NCBI RefSeq assembly: GCF_026914285.1
Contig: NZ_CP113864.1
Span: forward strand, 1,767,001-1,831,000
DNA from: Caldicellulosiruptor naganoensis
GTDB taxonomy: Bacteria; Bacillota; Thermoanaerobacteria; Caldicellulosiruptorales; Caldicellulosiruptoraceae
Direction: 5' to 3'
DNA length: 64,000 nt
Positions 34,300 through 44,427 of the stretch are shown piece by piece (position 1 is the stretch's first letter; the number at the start of each line of letters is the position of its first letter). The notes beneath the pieces were generated by a model, which saw only the letters and a program-made list of their open reading frames with translations, searched no databases and was not told where the DNA came from. Both the position numbers and the translations under genes were made by a program.

Positions 34300-35553
34300 C
34301 TACACTTCCCAACTATTAAGATATTTTACTTGCTCGCTTGTGAGCTTATCTATCTCAATCCCAAGTGACTTTAATTTAGTCATCGCAACAAAGGAATCAA
34401 TTTCGCTTGGCACTTGATAAACTTTTTTCTCCAAATTTTTGTAATTTTGCGCAACATAAATGGCACAAAGTGCCTGAATAGCAAATGACATATCCATAAT
34501 CTCTATAGGATGGCCATCTGCTGCTGCAAGGTTGACGAGTCTACCCTCTGCTAACACAAATACCTCTTTGCCATTTTCAAGCATGTAACCCGTGATATTC
34601 TTCCTTGCCTCATAAACCTTCGTAGCTTTCTTCTCAAGCGTCTCAATGTCAATCTCAACGTTAAAGTGTCCGCTATTACACAAAATTGCTCCATCTTTCA
34701 TATTCAAAATGTGTTCATATCTTATAACATCCTTGCATCCTGTTGCAGTGACAAATATATCACCTATCTTTGCAGCGTCTTCCATCTTCATTACCTCAAA
34801 CCCGTCCATATACGCCTCTAAAGCCTTTATAGGATCAACCTCTGTCACTATTACCTTCGCGCCAAGACCTTGAGCTCTTTTTGCAACGCCCTTGCCACAA
34901 AAACCATAGCCTGCAACAACAACATGCTTCCCTGCAACTGTGATGTTAGTTGTCCTCATTATCCCATCCCATGTTGACTGACCTGTACCGTACCTGTTGT
35001 CAAAAAGGTGTTTGCAGTACGCATTGTTGACTGCAATCATAGGGAATTTAAGTTTTCCATCCTTTTCCAATGCTTTTAGTCTTATTATCCCTGTTGTTGT
35101 CTCCTCACATCCACCCATTATTTTATCAGCTAAGTTTTCAAGTTTTGTGTGAAGAAGGTATGTCAAATCACCACCGTCGTCTATTATCAGCCGAATATCA
35201 TTTTCAAGTGTCTTTTCAAGATGGTAAAAGTACTCTTCTTCATTTGCCCCTTTTATTGCAAAGACTTCTATACCTTCATGCACAAGTGCTGCGGCAACAT
35301 CGTCTTGTGTTGACAAAGGATTTGAACCTGTCACATATACATTTGCTCCAAGGTCTTTCAAAAGCAGTGCCAAATTTGCTGTCTTTGCCTCAAGATGAAC
35401 TGAGATTGCCACATTTATACCGTTTAAAGGTTTTTTATCAATATAATCTTTTCTTATCTGTTCAAGTATAGGCATAAACCTCTTTGCCCACAAGATTTTC
35501 CTTAGTCCTTCTTCCCATAAAGAATGGTCTTTTATGATTGCCAAAAACACCAC
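34300..35553 (-). CDS. ahcY: Adenosylhomocysteinase
   Basis: NAD-dependent hydrolysis of S-adenosylhomocysteine to adenosine and homocysteine. 417 residues. NNAYCKHLFDNRYGTGQST near residue 175 carries the substrate-site Lys/Asp/Asn set. The NAD loop is VVAGYGFCGKGVAKRAQGLG near 213, and the C-terminal NLAAADGHPIEIMDMSFAIQ contains the conserved His. The shorter length (no 40-residue insert) is the archaeal/thermophile type. It is in an operon with mtaD. Confidence 0.95.
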   Translation of the reverse strand: MVFLAIIKDHSLWEEGLRKILWAKRFMPILEQIRKDYIDKKPLNGINVAISVHLEAKTANLALLLKDLGANVYVTGSNPLSTQDDVAAALVHEGIEVFAIKGANEEEYFYHLEKTLENDIRLIIDDGGDLTYLLHTKLENLADKIMGGCEETTTGIIRLKALEKDGKLKFPMIAVNNAYCKHLFDNRYGTGQSTWDGIMRTTNITVAGKHVVVAGYGFCGKGVAKRAQGLGAKVIVTEVDPIKALEAYMDGFEVMKMEDAAKIGDIFVTATGCKDVIRYEHILNMKDGAILCNSGHFNVEIDIETLEKKATKVYEARKNITGYMLENGKEVFVLAEGRLVNLAAADGHPIEIMDMSFAIQALCAIYVAQNYKNLEKKVYQVPSEIDSFVAMTKLKSLGIEIDKLTSEQVKYLNSWEV

Positions 35554-35570
35554 ATCCCTTCTCAGGTTAT

Positions 35571-36923
35571 TTATACTCTATTTTTCTCTAAGTCCATGAA
35601 CTTTGTATGCTTGTCCAAGAACAAAAGTTCAATTGTTCCGGTTGGACCATTTCGGTGTTTTGCAATTATAAGCTCTGCTATGTGTTTTTTGTCTGTATCA
35701 GGATTGTAATATTCGTCCCTGTACAAAAACGCAACAATGTCGGCATCTTGCTCAATTGCACCACTTTCACGAAGGTCAGAGAGTATCGGCCTGTGGTCAG
35801 CTCTTGTCTCAGGTGCGCGTGAGAGCTGAGAAAGCGCCAAAACTGGCACATTTAGCTCTCTTGCCAAAGCTTTGAGTGACCTTGATATCTCAGCAATCTC
35901 CTGCTGTTTGTTCTCAAATCTGCCACGGGCAGTCATCAGCTGCAAGTAGTCTACCATAACAAGCCCAAGACCTTTTTCTTTAAGTTTTAGCCTCCTGCAC
36001 TTTGCTCTCATCTCAGTAACGGTTATTGCAGGTGTATCGTCAATATAAATCGGAGCGTTTGATAAAAGTGCTAAAGCCTTTGCAAACTTCTTCCACTCTT
36101 CATCTTCTAAATTGCCAGTGCGAAGTTTGTGGCTGTCTATCATTGCCTCTGAACAAATCATCCTTGTGACAAGCTGTTCTTTTGACATCTCAAGCGAAAA
36201 TATAGCAACAGGCACACCAGCACGCAGTGCTGCATGCTGGACAATGTTCAGTGCAAAGCTTGTTTTTCCCATTGCAGGCCTTGCAGCAATCAAAATCAGG
36301 TCTGATGGCTGAAGCCCTGCTGTCATTCTGTCAAATTCAGCAAATCCTGTTGGCACACCTATGATATGTGATTTTTTGAGGTACAGTTCTTCTATCTTAT
36401 TGTATGTTTCAATTAATATTTCTTTTAAATGAGAAAAATCTCTTGAACTTTTGTGAGAAATCACATTGAAGATAGTCTTTTCAGCAAAATCAACTATATC
36501 TTCAACTCTTTCTGTTTGACTTTTACACTTTTCTATTATCTTCATTGATGAGTTTATCAGCTTTCTGAGTAGCGACTTTTCCTCAACAATCTTTGCATAA
36601 TATGTAGCATTTGCAGTTGTAGGTGTGTTTATAACAAGATTTGTCAAATATTCACTCCCACCAACCGCCTCAAAACTTCCCCTTTCTTTTAGCCTCTCTG
36701 AAACTGTTATAACATCTATGGGCTTGCCCTCTTCAAAAAGGTCCATGATAGCCGCAAAAACTTCTTTTAGCTGTGGGGTTGCAAAATCCTCTTCTGTCAA
36801 AATCTCTGTAACCTCAGATATTACCTCTTTGTCAAGAAGCATTGCCCCAACAACAGCCTCTTCTGCCTCGCGGCTTTCTGGCATTTCACTTTGGCTTTGG
36901 AGAATATCAGGTTCCATGGTCAA
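35571..36923 (-). CDS. dnaB: Replicative DNA helicase DnaB
   Basis: Hexameric helicase of the replication fork (DnaC in Bacillus naming). 450 residues: N-terminal collar domain (about 15-115, SREAEEAVVGAMLLDKEV), linker, RecA-like motor with Walker A ARPAMGKTSFALN near 213, Walker B LVMVDYLQLM near 320, and LSQLSRAPETRADHRPILSD arginine-finger region. It follows rplI by 12 bases. The order gdpP-rplI-dnaB is conserved in Firmicutes. Confidence 0.97.
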   Translation of the reverse strand: MTMEPDILQSQSEMPESREAEEAVVGAMLLDKEVISEVTEILTEEDFATPQLKEVFAAIMDLFEEGKPIDVITVSERLKERGSFEAVGGSEYLTNLVINTPTTANATYYAKIVEEKSLLRKLINSSMKIIEKCKSQTERVEDIVDFAEKTIFNVISHKSSRDFSHLKEILIETYNKIEELYLKKSHIIGVPTGFAEFDRMTAGLQPSDLILIAARPAMGKTSFALNIVQHAALRAGVPVAIFSLEMSKEQLVTRMICSEAMIDSHKLRTGNLEDEEWKKFAKALALLSNAPIYIDDTPAITVTEMRAKCRRLKLKEKGLGLVMVDYLQLMTARGRFENKQQEIAEISRSLKALARELNVPVLALSQLSRAPETRADHRPILSDLRESGAIEQDADIVAFLYRDEYYNPDTDKKHIAELIIAKHRNGPTGTIELLFLDKHTKFMDLEKNRV

Positions 36924-36935
36924 ATCACTTCCTCT

Positions 36936-37382
36936 TTAGCTTGAGGTCACATGGATTTTCAGCTTTGCCAAAACACCTTGATAAAGTCTGATTGAAACCT
37001 CATAACTTCCAATCTGTTTTATCGGATCTTCAAGCTCAATCTTTTTCTTGTCAATGTCAATCCCAAGCTGTTTTTTTATCTCATCAGCTATTTCTTTGTT
37101 TGTAATAGACCCAAAAAGTTTTCCGTTTTCACCTGCTTTTGCTTTTATAATTACGAAACTTTTCTCAAGCTTGTCTGCAAGCTCTTTGGCAAGCATAAGC
37201 TCTTTTTCTTTTTTCTTCTGCTCAGCCTCTTTCTTTTCTTTTATGTGCTTTTCTAACCCCTCTGTTAAAGGCACTGCAAGCTTTCTTGGAATTAAGTAAT
37301 TTCTTGCGTACCCATCATTTACCTCAACAATTGAGTCTTTCTTACCCAAGCCCTTGACATCCTGAAGAAGCACAACTTTCAT
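36936..37382 (-). CDS. rplI: 50S ribosomal protein L9
   Basis: 148 residues, the normal length. N-terminal KGLGKKDSIVEVNDGYARNY is the L9 signature, followed by the long connecting helix rich in Lys/Glu (40-75) and the C-terminal RNA-binding domain. It lies between gdpP and dnaB. Confidence 0.98.
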   Translation of the reverse strand: MKVVLLQDVKGLGKKDSIVEVNDGYARNYLIPRKLAVPLTEGLEKHIKEKKEAEQKKKEKELMLAKELADKLEKSFVIIKAKAGENGKLFGSITNKEIADEIKKQLGIDIDKKKIELEDPIKQIGSYEVSIRLYQGVLAKLKIHVTSS

Positions 37383-37409
37383 AGTAAAACCTACTCCCCT
37401 TTTTTACTT

Positions 37410-39413
37410 TTAAGTTTTTTGATTTTCCACAATGTATTCATCTATTGCTTTAAAAAGCATATTTTTTGCATCATCCAAACTGACATTTTCAAGTTTGCAC
37501 CCCGCTGTCTCCAGATGCCCACCGCCACCTATCTTTTCTAAAATTAGCTGCACATTTATCTTGCCGTTCGACCGGCCGCTAATTAATAGCGTGTTTTCTA
37601 TTTTGCAGACCACAAAAGATGCATCAATCCCTTTAATATTCAAAAGTTCATCTGCTACCTTTGCTATTATAACATTATTCTTGCAGGCTTGTGAATAATC
37701 AATGACAACAGCAATATTTCCATAAAGTACCTGTGCATTTGATATAAGCTGGTGCTTTAAAATGTAGTCTTCCAAGTCCTCTTTTAGATATTCCTTTATA
37801 TTCTCAGGCATTGCCTCGTTTTCTCGCAGGTATGTCGCAACCTCAAATGTCCTAACACCTACATTTTTGGTAAACCCTCGCGTGTCAATCATAATACCAG
37901 CAAGCATAATTTCTGCCTCAACTTTTTTGAGCTTTATTCCTTCATAACTCAAAAGCTCAGCAACGAGCTCTGATACAGACGATGCATATGTCTCTGAATA
38001 GCAAATGAGAGCTTGTTCAATCCAGTCAGCTGCTCTTCTGTGATGATCAATTACAATTATCTTCTCAAAACTCAAAATCATATTTGGCATATCAACATAA
38101 CTTATCCTCTGCGTATCAACAACAAACAAAAGTGAATTTTTTGTCTTTAGCTTGAGCGCCTTTTGCTCGTCAATTATCATGTTTTCATATTGAGAATCTG
38201 ATTTTAGCATTTCAACGAAATCCTTTATAGTTGGGTTAAAAGAATTTATAACAATATATGTCTCCTTGTTTAAATTTAAGCAAAGTTTCGCAAGACCAAC
38301 TGATGCACCCAAGCAGTCCAAGTCAAAATACTGATGGCCCATGATAAAAACCTTGTCAGAGTGCTTTATAATCTCCTTTATGGTTTGTGCCATCACACGT
38401 GAACGCACTTTAGAGCGCTTCTCATGCTCTTTTGTCTTCCCGCCATAAAATTCAAACTTTCCATTGTGGAAAATCACAAGCTGGTCGCCGCCACGTGAAA
38501 GTGCCATGTCCAGCGCCGTTTTCGCATCCTTTTGAGCTTGGAATATAGAGTCATCTCTTATACCAATACCACAGCTGATTGTAGGAATTATTCTATTATA
38601 CAAGTTTACCTCTTTTATCTGATCAAGTATACTAAATCTTCTTTCTTGCATCTTGTAAAACGCTTCTGTATTACAGATGAAAAGGTACTTGTCTCTTTCA
38701 TATTTCATCAAAAACACATCAGACCTTATCTGGTTGTAAAACCAGTCCATGACCCGCCTTTCAATCTCAGATGCAATGTTTGACTTTGAAACTTCAGGTG
38801 CAGAATTCAGAACATCATCATAGTTGTCAATCATCAAATATCCAAAAACCACATTTTGAAGTTCAAAAGTCTTCTGAAGTTTAACATGCTCAGTTATGTC
38901 TATAAAGTAGAAGAGGTTCAAATATCTTTTTTCATTTTTACTTCCCTCTACTTCAACAAGGGTAATAAAGACATTAAAAAAAGAACTCTGATATTCAAAC
39001 TTCTCAACCTTTGTTTTGTTCTCTAAAATTGCTCGATAAAGCTCAGGAAACTCATCTTTAAGGTTCTTGCCAATTAGCCTCTTGTTTTTTGATGTTTCCA
39101 AAAACTTCTGATTGTACCATATAATATCTCCATTGTACTCTGTAATTAGTATAGGCAAAGGAAATTTTAAAAGGGTGTCTTTTGATGCAGTGTCGATATT
39201 TAGAGTAAGCGTTTCTATAAACTCCAAAAGCTGTCTGTTTTTCTTTATGTTTATTCTTATATTATAAGCAGCAAGTAAGATAAATAGTGAAAAGCAAATG
39301 ATGCCAATTTGAAGGTTATAGTATAAAATTACTAAATTGAAAATGAAAGAAAGTACAAATCCTGCTTGAGATACAGAAAAATCAAATTTAAAATGTACCT
39401 TTTTATCTTTCAC
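37410..39413 (-). CDS. gdpP: Cyclic-di-AMP phosphodiesterase GdpP
   Basis: Membrane-bound c-di-AMP hydrolase. 667 residues: two membrane helices near 15-55, a degenerate PAS domain (about 70-170), a degenerate GGDEF domain (about 175-310) and DHH/DHHA1 domains (about 345-660). Catalytic elements: GHQYFDLDCLGASVG near 357, VVDTQR, IVIDHHRRAADWIEQA near 435, and IGGGGHLETAGCKL near 628. The start overlaps the DUF2232 gene stop by four bases. Confidence 0.95.
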   Translation of the reverse strand: MKDKKVHFKFDFSVSQAGFVLSFIFNLVILYYNLQIGIICFSLFILLAAYNIRINIKKNRQLLEFIETLTLNIDTASKDTLLKFPLPILITEYNGDIIWYNQKFLETSKNKRLIGKNLKDEFPELYRAILENKTKVEKFEYQSSFFNVFITLVEVEGSKNEKRYLNLFYFIDITEHVKLQKTFELQNVVFGYLMIDNYDDVLNSAPEVSKSNIASEIERRVMDWFYNQIRSDVFLMKYERDKYLFICNTEAFYKMQERRFSILDQIKEVNLYNRIIPTISCGIGIRDDSIFQAQKDAKTALDMALSRGGDQLVIFHNGKFEFYGGKTKEHEKRSKVRSRVMAQTIKEIIKHSDKVFIMGHQYFDLDCLGASVGLAKLCLNLNKETYIVINSFNPTIKDFVEMLKSDSQYENMIIDEQKALKLKTKNSLLFVVDTQRISYVDMPNMILSFEKIIVIDHHRRAADWIEQALICYSETYASSVSELVAELLSYEGIKLKKVEAEIMLAGIMIDTRGFTKNVGVRTFEVATYLRENEAMPENIKEYLKEDLEDYILKHQLISNAQVLYGNIAVVIDYSQACKNNVIIAKVADELLNIKGIDASFVVCKIENTLLISGRSNGKINVQLILEKIGGGGHLETAGCKLENVSLDDAKNMLFKAIDEYIVENQKT

Positions 39414-40336
39414 AATTTCACCTTCTTTGGTCCTCTTTTCTTAAAATCAAACACTAAATCTAAAAATCCGATTAAAAACATTATCGGTAAAAATTGAAGA
39501 CTAAAAATAACAATAACAATCATAATCCAGCTTCTTAAAAATGGTAAAGAAATCTTCTCAAAAACAATTGCATATATTAAAGAAAGGGACTGGAAAAAAA
39601 GAAGCCATGAAAGAATTATTATCATGTTGCTTACAACAATTGATAATAGACTTACCTGTGTCAGGAAAAAGGAAAGTATATAAAATATAATAACACCCAT
39701 TGTAACTTCTTTTGGCATAAATAGATTTTCAAAGCTTAAGAAATCCTTTTCAATTTTTAACCTCTTTGCAGTCCATTTTACAATATAGTAGGCAATAAAA
39801 CCAAGTGTAATTGCTACTACTATGACAAAACTTGGTACCATGAGTTTTAAAAATTCAGCAAACTTATCAAGCAAAACATCTTCATTTAAAGCTTGAAAAT
39901 ATCCCTCAAGCATTTTCTTTAATAACAAAATCATTTCATTTATAACGTCAATCCTATACAAACTTTTGATTGCTTTTATTGTAAAAACCAGATATATCAA
40001 GAACCCAACTGCAAGAGTTAAAATATCCAATATATAGCTCCTAACGTATTTCAAAACAATATAAACTGTAACCGGTACAATGTAGATAATCAAAAGATAC
40101 ATAAACGTTATTGGAGCTTTACTTATCAACATAAGTCCAATACTTGCAATGATATATGAGATTATAACCCTTGGGATAAAATTTTCTCTGGAAAATAAAG
40201 TATATAAAGGAACAAATAAAAGTAGCAGCAGAGGATTAAACTGTGATAAAAATAATACAAATTGAAGCAGAGCAAAAATACTAATAAATAAAAACTCTTT
40301 TGCCAATTTTTTTATACTCCTCTCATCCATCCTCAT
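39410..40336 (-). CDS. DUF2232/YybS-family membrane protein
   Basis: 308 residues with about eight membrane helices and little else. Its position directly before gdpP-rplI-dnaB matches yybS of Bacillus. Function unknown; four bases overlap the gdpP start. Confidence 0.85.
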   Translation of the reverse strand: MRMDERSIKKLAKEFLFISIFALLQFVLFLSQFNPLLLLLFVPLYTLFSRENFIPRVIISYIIASIGLMLISKAPITFMYLLIIYIVPVTVYIVLKYVRSYILDILTLAVGFLIYLVFTIKAIKSLYRIDVINEMILLLKKMLEGYFQALNEDVLLDKFAEFLKLMVPSFVIVVAITLGFIAYYIVKWTAKRLKIEKDFLSFENLFMPKEVTMGVIIFYILSFFLTQVSLLSIVVSNMIIILSWLLFFQSLSLIYAIVFEKISLPFLRSWIMIVIVIFSLQFLPIMFLIGFLDLVFDFKKRGPKKVKL

Positions 40337-40344
40337 TTTTTATT

Positions 40345-41157
40345 TCACTCTCTAATTACCGAATAAGACCCAAGAAGCTTATAAAATGCAGACTTTCGCT
40401 GCACAACTTTCAAAGCATCGCTCACATCCTCTTCATCTATAAACCCATCAATGTCAACAAAAAAAACATACTCGCCAAGACTTGTCTTTGCCGGTCTTGA
40501 CTCTATTTTGGTCAAATTTAAATCATACAAATTAAATATAGCCAATATCTTGTATAAACTTCCCGGTCTATCATACGTTGAGAATATTATTGATGTTTTG
40601 TTCTTTTCTCCTCTCTCAAAATTAGGTTGCTTGTTTAGCACAAAAAATCTTGTATAGTTGTTATCGTGATTTATTGGTCCATCTATAATCTGCAGGTTAT
40701 TTTGCATTGCTGCAAAAGTAGAGCAAATAGCAGCATCGACTTTGCCTTCTGCACACATCTTTGCTGCATAGGATGTACTGTTTACTTGTATCAGCTCTGC
40801 TCCTTTGTAGTACTTGCGAAGATAGTCATGACATTGTGAAAATGCCTGCGGATGCGAGGCAATCGAGTTTATTTTTTTTGGAGTTTCTTTGCAACAAAGG
40901 TAATGTTCAACTTTTAAAACTATTTCTTTTATGATATAAACATCTGCCTTCAAAAGATTGTCAAGGGTGGTTGATACACTTCCTTCAATGGAATTTTCAA
41001 CAGGGACAACTCCGTACACTTTTTCATCCTCAGTGACAATCTCAAATACATCATCTATTGTATCACACGGTATAAGATTAATATTTCCATTTTTTATGAA
41101 TCCTTTTGCAGCTTCATAAGAATATGAGCCAACTGGTCCTAAGTAAGCAACTTTCAC
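40345..41157 (-). CDS. pheA: Prephenate dehydratase
   Basis: Converts prephenate to phenylpyruvate in phenylalanine synthesis. 270 residues: catalytic periplasmic-binding-like domain with VAYLGPVGSYSYEAAKGF at the start, GVVPVENSIEGSVSTTLD near 55 and NYTRFFVLNKQ with the conserved Thr-Arg-Phe near 170. The C-terminal ACT domain (about 190-270, PGSLYKILAIFNLYDLNLTK and ESRP) gives feedback control by Phe. It is a monofunctional form without chorismate mutase. Confidence 0.95.
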   Translation of the reverse strand: MKVAYLGPVGSYSYEAAKGFIKNGNINLIPCDTIDDVFEIVTEDEKVYGVVPVENSIEGSVSTTLDNLLKADVYIIKEIVLKVEHYLCCKETPKKINSIASHPQAFSQCHDYLRKYYKGAELIQVNSTSYAAKMCAEGKVDAAICSTFAAMQNNLQIIDGPINHDNNYTRFFVLNKQPNFERGEKNKTSIIFSTYDRPGSLYKILAIFNLYDLNLTKIESRPAKTSLGEYVFFVDIDGFIDEEDVSDALKVVQRKSAFYKLLGSYSVIRE

Positions 41158-41238
41158 CTTTTCACCTCAAATCATGCTTTTTATATATTTTAACATTGAT
41201 TTGTGAAGTATTAAAGGCTCAAAATAAAGTTAACAAAA

Positions 41239-41277
41239 AAGGTTCTTTGACCAGTTAATTCCCAGCCAAAGAACCTT
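41239..41277 (-). terminator. Intrinsic terminator of the por operon
   Basis: Stem AAGGTTCTTTG (41239-41249) with CAAAGAACCTT (41267-41277) and TTTTTTG on the minus strand, about 30 bases after the porB stop. Confidence 0.85.
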
Positions 41278-41304
41278 CTTTGAAAATATTTTTCTATATC
41301 AACT

Positions 41305-42243
41305 TTACTTCTCACCACAAAGCTCTAAAAGTCTTTCCCATCTTCTATCAACTTCCTGCTGAATCTGCTCAATTAGATGCTCATTTCCTTTCTTGAACAG
41401 ATGTCTGAATCTTCCCTGTGTCTTTAAGAACTCAACAACAGGAAGCTTTTCTTTTGGCTTGTATGTGAGTCTGTACTGACCGTTTACAACCTCATAAAGT
41501 GGCCAGAAACATGTATCAACTGCTAACTTTGAAATCTCAATTAATTTTGATGTCTCATATCTCCAACCTCTTGGACACGGAGCCAAAACATTTAAAAATG
41601 CTGGCCCATCTGTGTAAAGTGCCTTTTCAGCCTTTTCAATTAAGTCTTTGAGGTTTGGTGTGATGAAAGCTGTCTGTGCAACATATGGTATACCATGCGC
41701 AACCATAACCTCTGTAAGGTCTTTTCTTGGCTGCATCTTACCTGGTAAAACCTTGCCTTGTGGTGATGTTGTTGTATCAGCATAAAGTGGTGTTGCAGAT
41801 GATCTTTGAATACCTGTGTTCATATATGCACCGTTGTCATAGCAGACATATACCATGTTATGTCCTCTTTCCATTGCACCAGAAAGTGCCTGCAAGCCAA
41901 TATCGTATGTTCCACCGTCTCCTCCAAAAGCAATGAATTTGAATTCCCCTTGAACTTTCCCTTTTTTCTTCAAAACCCTGTATGCTGCCTCAGCCCCGGC
42001 AATTGTTGCCGCAGCGTTTTCAAATGCACTGTGGATAAATGAATCCTTCCATGCTGTGTATGGATAAATACAGCTTGAAACCTCCAAACAACCTGTTGCA
42101 ACACTAATAACTGCTCTATCCTCTGGCTTTAAAGCTCTTAAAATTGCTCTTACAGCAACAGGTGCACCACATCCTGCACACATCCTGTGCCCGCCTGTAA
42201 ACCTTTCAGGTCTTGCAGCAAGCTCTTTGATATTGTATGCCAT
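41305..42243 (-). CDS. porB: Pyruvate:ferredoxin oxidoreductase, beta subunit
   Basis: Thiamine-pyrophosphate-binding subunit. 312 residues: MCAGCGAPVAVRAIL near 21 and CLEVSSCIYPY near 52 supply Fe-S cysteines. The TPP motif is FGGDGGTYDIGLQALSGAMERGHN near 107, with YDNGAYMNTG following. It is the last gene of porGDAB. It works with porA to cleave pyruvate to acetyl-CoA and CO2, reducing ferredoxin. Confidence 0.95.
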   Translation of the reverse strand: MAYNIKELAARPERFTGGHRMCAGCGAPVAVRAILRALKPEDRAVISVATGCLEVSSCIYPYTAWKDSFIHSAFENAAATIAGAEAAYRVLKKKGKVQGEFKFIAFGGDGGTYDIGLQALSGAMERGHNMVYVCYDNGAYMNTGIQRSSATPLYADTTTSPQGKVLPGKMQPRKDLTEVMVAHGIPYVAQTAFITPNLKDLIEKAEKALYTDGPAFLNVLAPCPRGWRYETSKLIEISKLAVDTCFWPLYEVVNGQYRLTYKPKEKLPVVEFLKTQGRFRHLFKKGNEHLIEQIQQEVDRRWERLLELCGEK

Positions 42244-42260
42244 TTTAAAAGCACACCTCC

Positions 42261-43442
42261 TTATTCTCTTACACCAATGTAGTTGTAAACTTCCCCGACA
42301 TTGCCTGTCTTGACAATGTCAAGAAGTCTATTATATATCTTAGCAATATCGTCAGTTCTAACATCTCTTCCGCCAAGACCATAGATATAGTTGATAGCTT
42401 TGATACCGTCAGCCCTTCCATAAAGGGCACTTGTGATCTCAGTAAACAGTGGTCCGCCCGCAGCATTAAAGCCATCTGCTTTGTCCATGACTGCTATTGC
42501 CTTGAGGTGCTTTAAAGCATCAACAATTTCAACCACTGGGAATGGTCTGAAAAGTCTTGGCTTAAGCAAGCCTACTTTGTATCCTTTGCTTCTGTACTCG
42601 TCAACAACAGCTTTAGCAGTCCCTGCTGTTGAGTTCATAACAACAATTGCAACCTCTGCATCATCAAGCTTATATGCCTCGAAAAGTCCATACTTTCTTC
42701 CACTTATCTTTGCAAACTCTTCAGCTACCTCTAAAACAACCTTTTTTGCATTTCTCATAGCTTCTGCTTGCTGTCTTTTGTGTTCAAAGTAGTATGGGGG
42801 CAAGTCCAACGGACCCATTGAAATTGGATTTTTCTCATTCAAAAGATAATACTCAGGGTTGTACTCACCAATGAAGTTTCTTACAACCTCATCTTCTAAA
42901 AGTTCTATATTCTCAACTGCATGGCTTGTGATAAACCCATCGTAACATACCATAACAGGAAGTCTAACATCTTTGTGCTCTGCAATTCTTATTGCTTGAA
43001 TTAAAGAGTCATATGCCTCTTGATTGTTTTCGCAATAAATTTGAATCCATCCACTGTCTCTTGCACCCATTGAGTCTGAATGGTCATTGTGAATATTGAT
43101 AGGACCAGAAAGTGCTCTATTTATAACTGCCATTACTATCGGAAGTCTCATTGAAGCTGCAATATAAAGCATCTCCCACATAAGAGCTAAGCCTTGTGAT
43201 GATGTTGCTGTCATTGTTCGAGCCCCAGCTGCCGCTGCACCAATGCAAGCACTCATTGCACTGTGCTCAGATTCAACAGCAACAAACTCTGTGTCAACCT
43301 CACCATTTGCAACAAACTGAGAAAAATACTGTGGTACCTCAGTTGAAGGTGTAATTGGAAACGCGGCAACAACATCAGGATTTATTTGTCTCATAGCATA
43401 CGCTACAGCTTCGTTACCAGAAAGTCTATCACGGATAGCCAT
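42261..43442 (-). CDS. porA: Pyruvate:ferredoxin oxidoreductase, alpha subunit
   Basis: 393 residues: domain I with AYAMRQINPDVVAAFPITPSTE and the ES/HSAMSACIGAAAAG region near 57-72, then the domain II C-terminal part (KVGLLKPRLFRPFP). It binds substrate and completes the TPP site with porB. It is one operon with porG and porD upstream and porB 17 bases downstream. Confidence 0.95.
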   Translation of the reverse strand: MAIRDRLSGNEAVAYAMRQINPDVVAAFPITPSTEVPQYFSQFVANGEVDTEFVAVESEHSAMSACIGAAAAGARTMTATSSQGLALMWEMLYIAASMRLPIVMAVINRALSGPINIHNDHSDSMGARDSGWIQIYCENNQEAYDSLIQAIRIAEHKDVRLPVMVCYDGFITSHAVENIELLEDEVVRNFIGEYNPEYYLLNEKNPISMGPLDLPPYYFEHKRQQAEAMRNAKKVVLEVAEEFAKISGRKYGLFEAYKLDDAEVAIVVMNSTAGTAKAVVDEYRSKGYKVGLLKPRLFRPFPVVEIVDALKHLKAIAVMDKADGFNAAGGPLFTEITSALYGRADGIKAINYIYGLGGRDVRTDDIAKIYNRLLDIVKTGNVGEVYNYIGVRE

Positions 43443-43473
43443 CTGTAGTTTCCCCTCCTCAAATTCAAAATTC

Positions 43474-43773
43474 TTATTTCTGTTCTTCTACAAAATCAAA
43501 AGCTTTAAATGGGCAAACTTCTGTACAAACACCACATCCTTTGCAGTGATCATAATCAACGCCAACCATCTTGCCATTTTCAACCTTTATGGATGAATCG
43601 GGACAAACATAGAAGCAAAATAGGCACTGTTTGCATTTGTCTTCATGCCAAACAGGTCTCATTGTTCTCCAGTCGCCTGTTTTGAAGTCTTCTGCGTTGC
43701 CTGGGTCAATAATCACACCACCTGGTGTTATTTCCTTCCATGTAACCTCTTCTGTTATATTCATCTTTCTCAT
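43474..43773 (-). CDS. porD: Pyruvate:ferredoxin oxidoreductase, delta (ferredoxin-like) subunit
   Basis: 99 residues with two [4Fe-4S] motifs: CKQCLFCFYVCPDSS and CKGCGVCTEVCPFKAF. The N-terminal WKEITPGGVI is typical of PorD. It carries electrons from the TPP site to external ferredoxin. Its start overlaps the porG stop by one base. Confidence 0.95.
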   Translation of the reverse strand: MRKMNITEEVTWKEITPGGVIIDPGNAEDFKTGDWRTMRPVWHEDKCKQCLFCFYVCPDSSIKVENGKMVGVDYDHCKGCGVCTEVCPFKAFDFVEEQK

Positions 43774-44348
43774 TATCCTTGCACCTCCTGCATTCCTCTT
43801 ACAAACGCCTTCATGTTACCTTCAATCACATCTGGCTTTGTTGCAAACTTGTGCTTGAGTGACTCTTCCATGTCTTTAATAGCCTCATTTTCAGGAATAA
43901 TACCTGTCACCTTAATAACAGCACCAAGTACTGGGATATTTGGAAAGTATTTACCTAAACACTCCATAGAAATCTTTCTTGCGTCAATTGTGTAAACCTT
44001 TCCATCAAAATTCCCAAGTAGTTTCTTTACTTCTTCAGGAGACTTTGAAGTGTTTACAATGATTGCTCCGTCTTTTTTGAGTCCTTTTGTTACATCAACA
44101 CTGCCAATGAGAGTCTCGTCAACAACTACAACATAGTCTGGTTCATAGATGTTGCTATGGATTGTAATTCTCTCATCGCTTATTCTGTTGTAAGCTGTAA
44201 TTGGAGCACCCATTCGCTCAGGACCATACTCAGGAAATCCTTGAACATACTTTCCTGTGTTGAAAGCTGCCTCTGCTAAAAGCAAAGACGCTGTCTTGGC
44301 ACCCTGTCCACCTCTTCCGTGCCATCTTATCTCAATCATCTTGCCCAT
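43773..44348 (-). CDS. porG: Pyruvate:ferredoxin oxidoreductase, gamma subunit
   Basis: First gene of the four-subunit operon. The frame is open to 44408, but the ATG at 44348 (MGKMIEIRWHGRGGQGAKTA) has GGGAGGT at the right distance and gives the family length, 191 residues. GRGGQGAKTAS near 10 and the TPP-dependent oxidoreductase gamma fold (YVQGFPEYGPERMGAPI) identify it. Confidence 0.95.
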   Translation of the reverse strand: MGKMIEIRWHGRGGQGAKTASLLLAEAAFNTGKYVQGFPEYGPERMGAPITAYNRISDERITIHSNIYEPDYVVVVDETLIGSVDVTKGLKKDGAIIVNTSKSPEEVKKLLGNFDGKVYTIDARKISMECLGKYFPNIPVLGAVIKVTGIIPENEAIKDMEESLKHKFATKPDVIEGNMKAFVRGMQEVQG

Positions 44349-44427
44349 GTTCGTACCTCCCTTTTTTAAAACGTTACAGTCTTTTATTTGAATTATCAAG
44401 AGAGTCAATAATCGATACTACCCTTCT

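Noticed and set aside
35070-35471. 133-codon open frame opposite ahcY
   Set aside because: Leu/His-rich composition typical of an antisense shadow of a real gene; ahcY is intact on the other strand.
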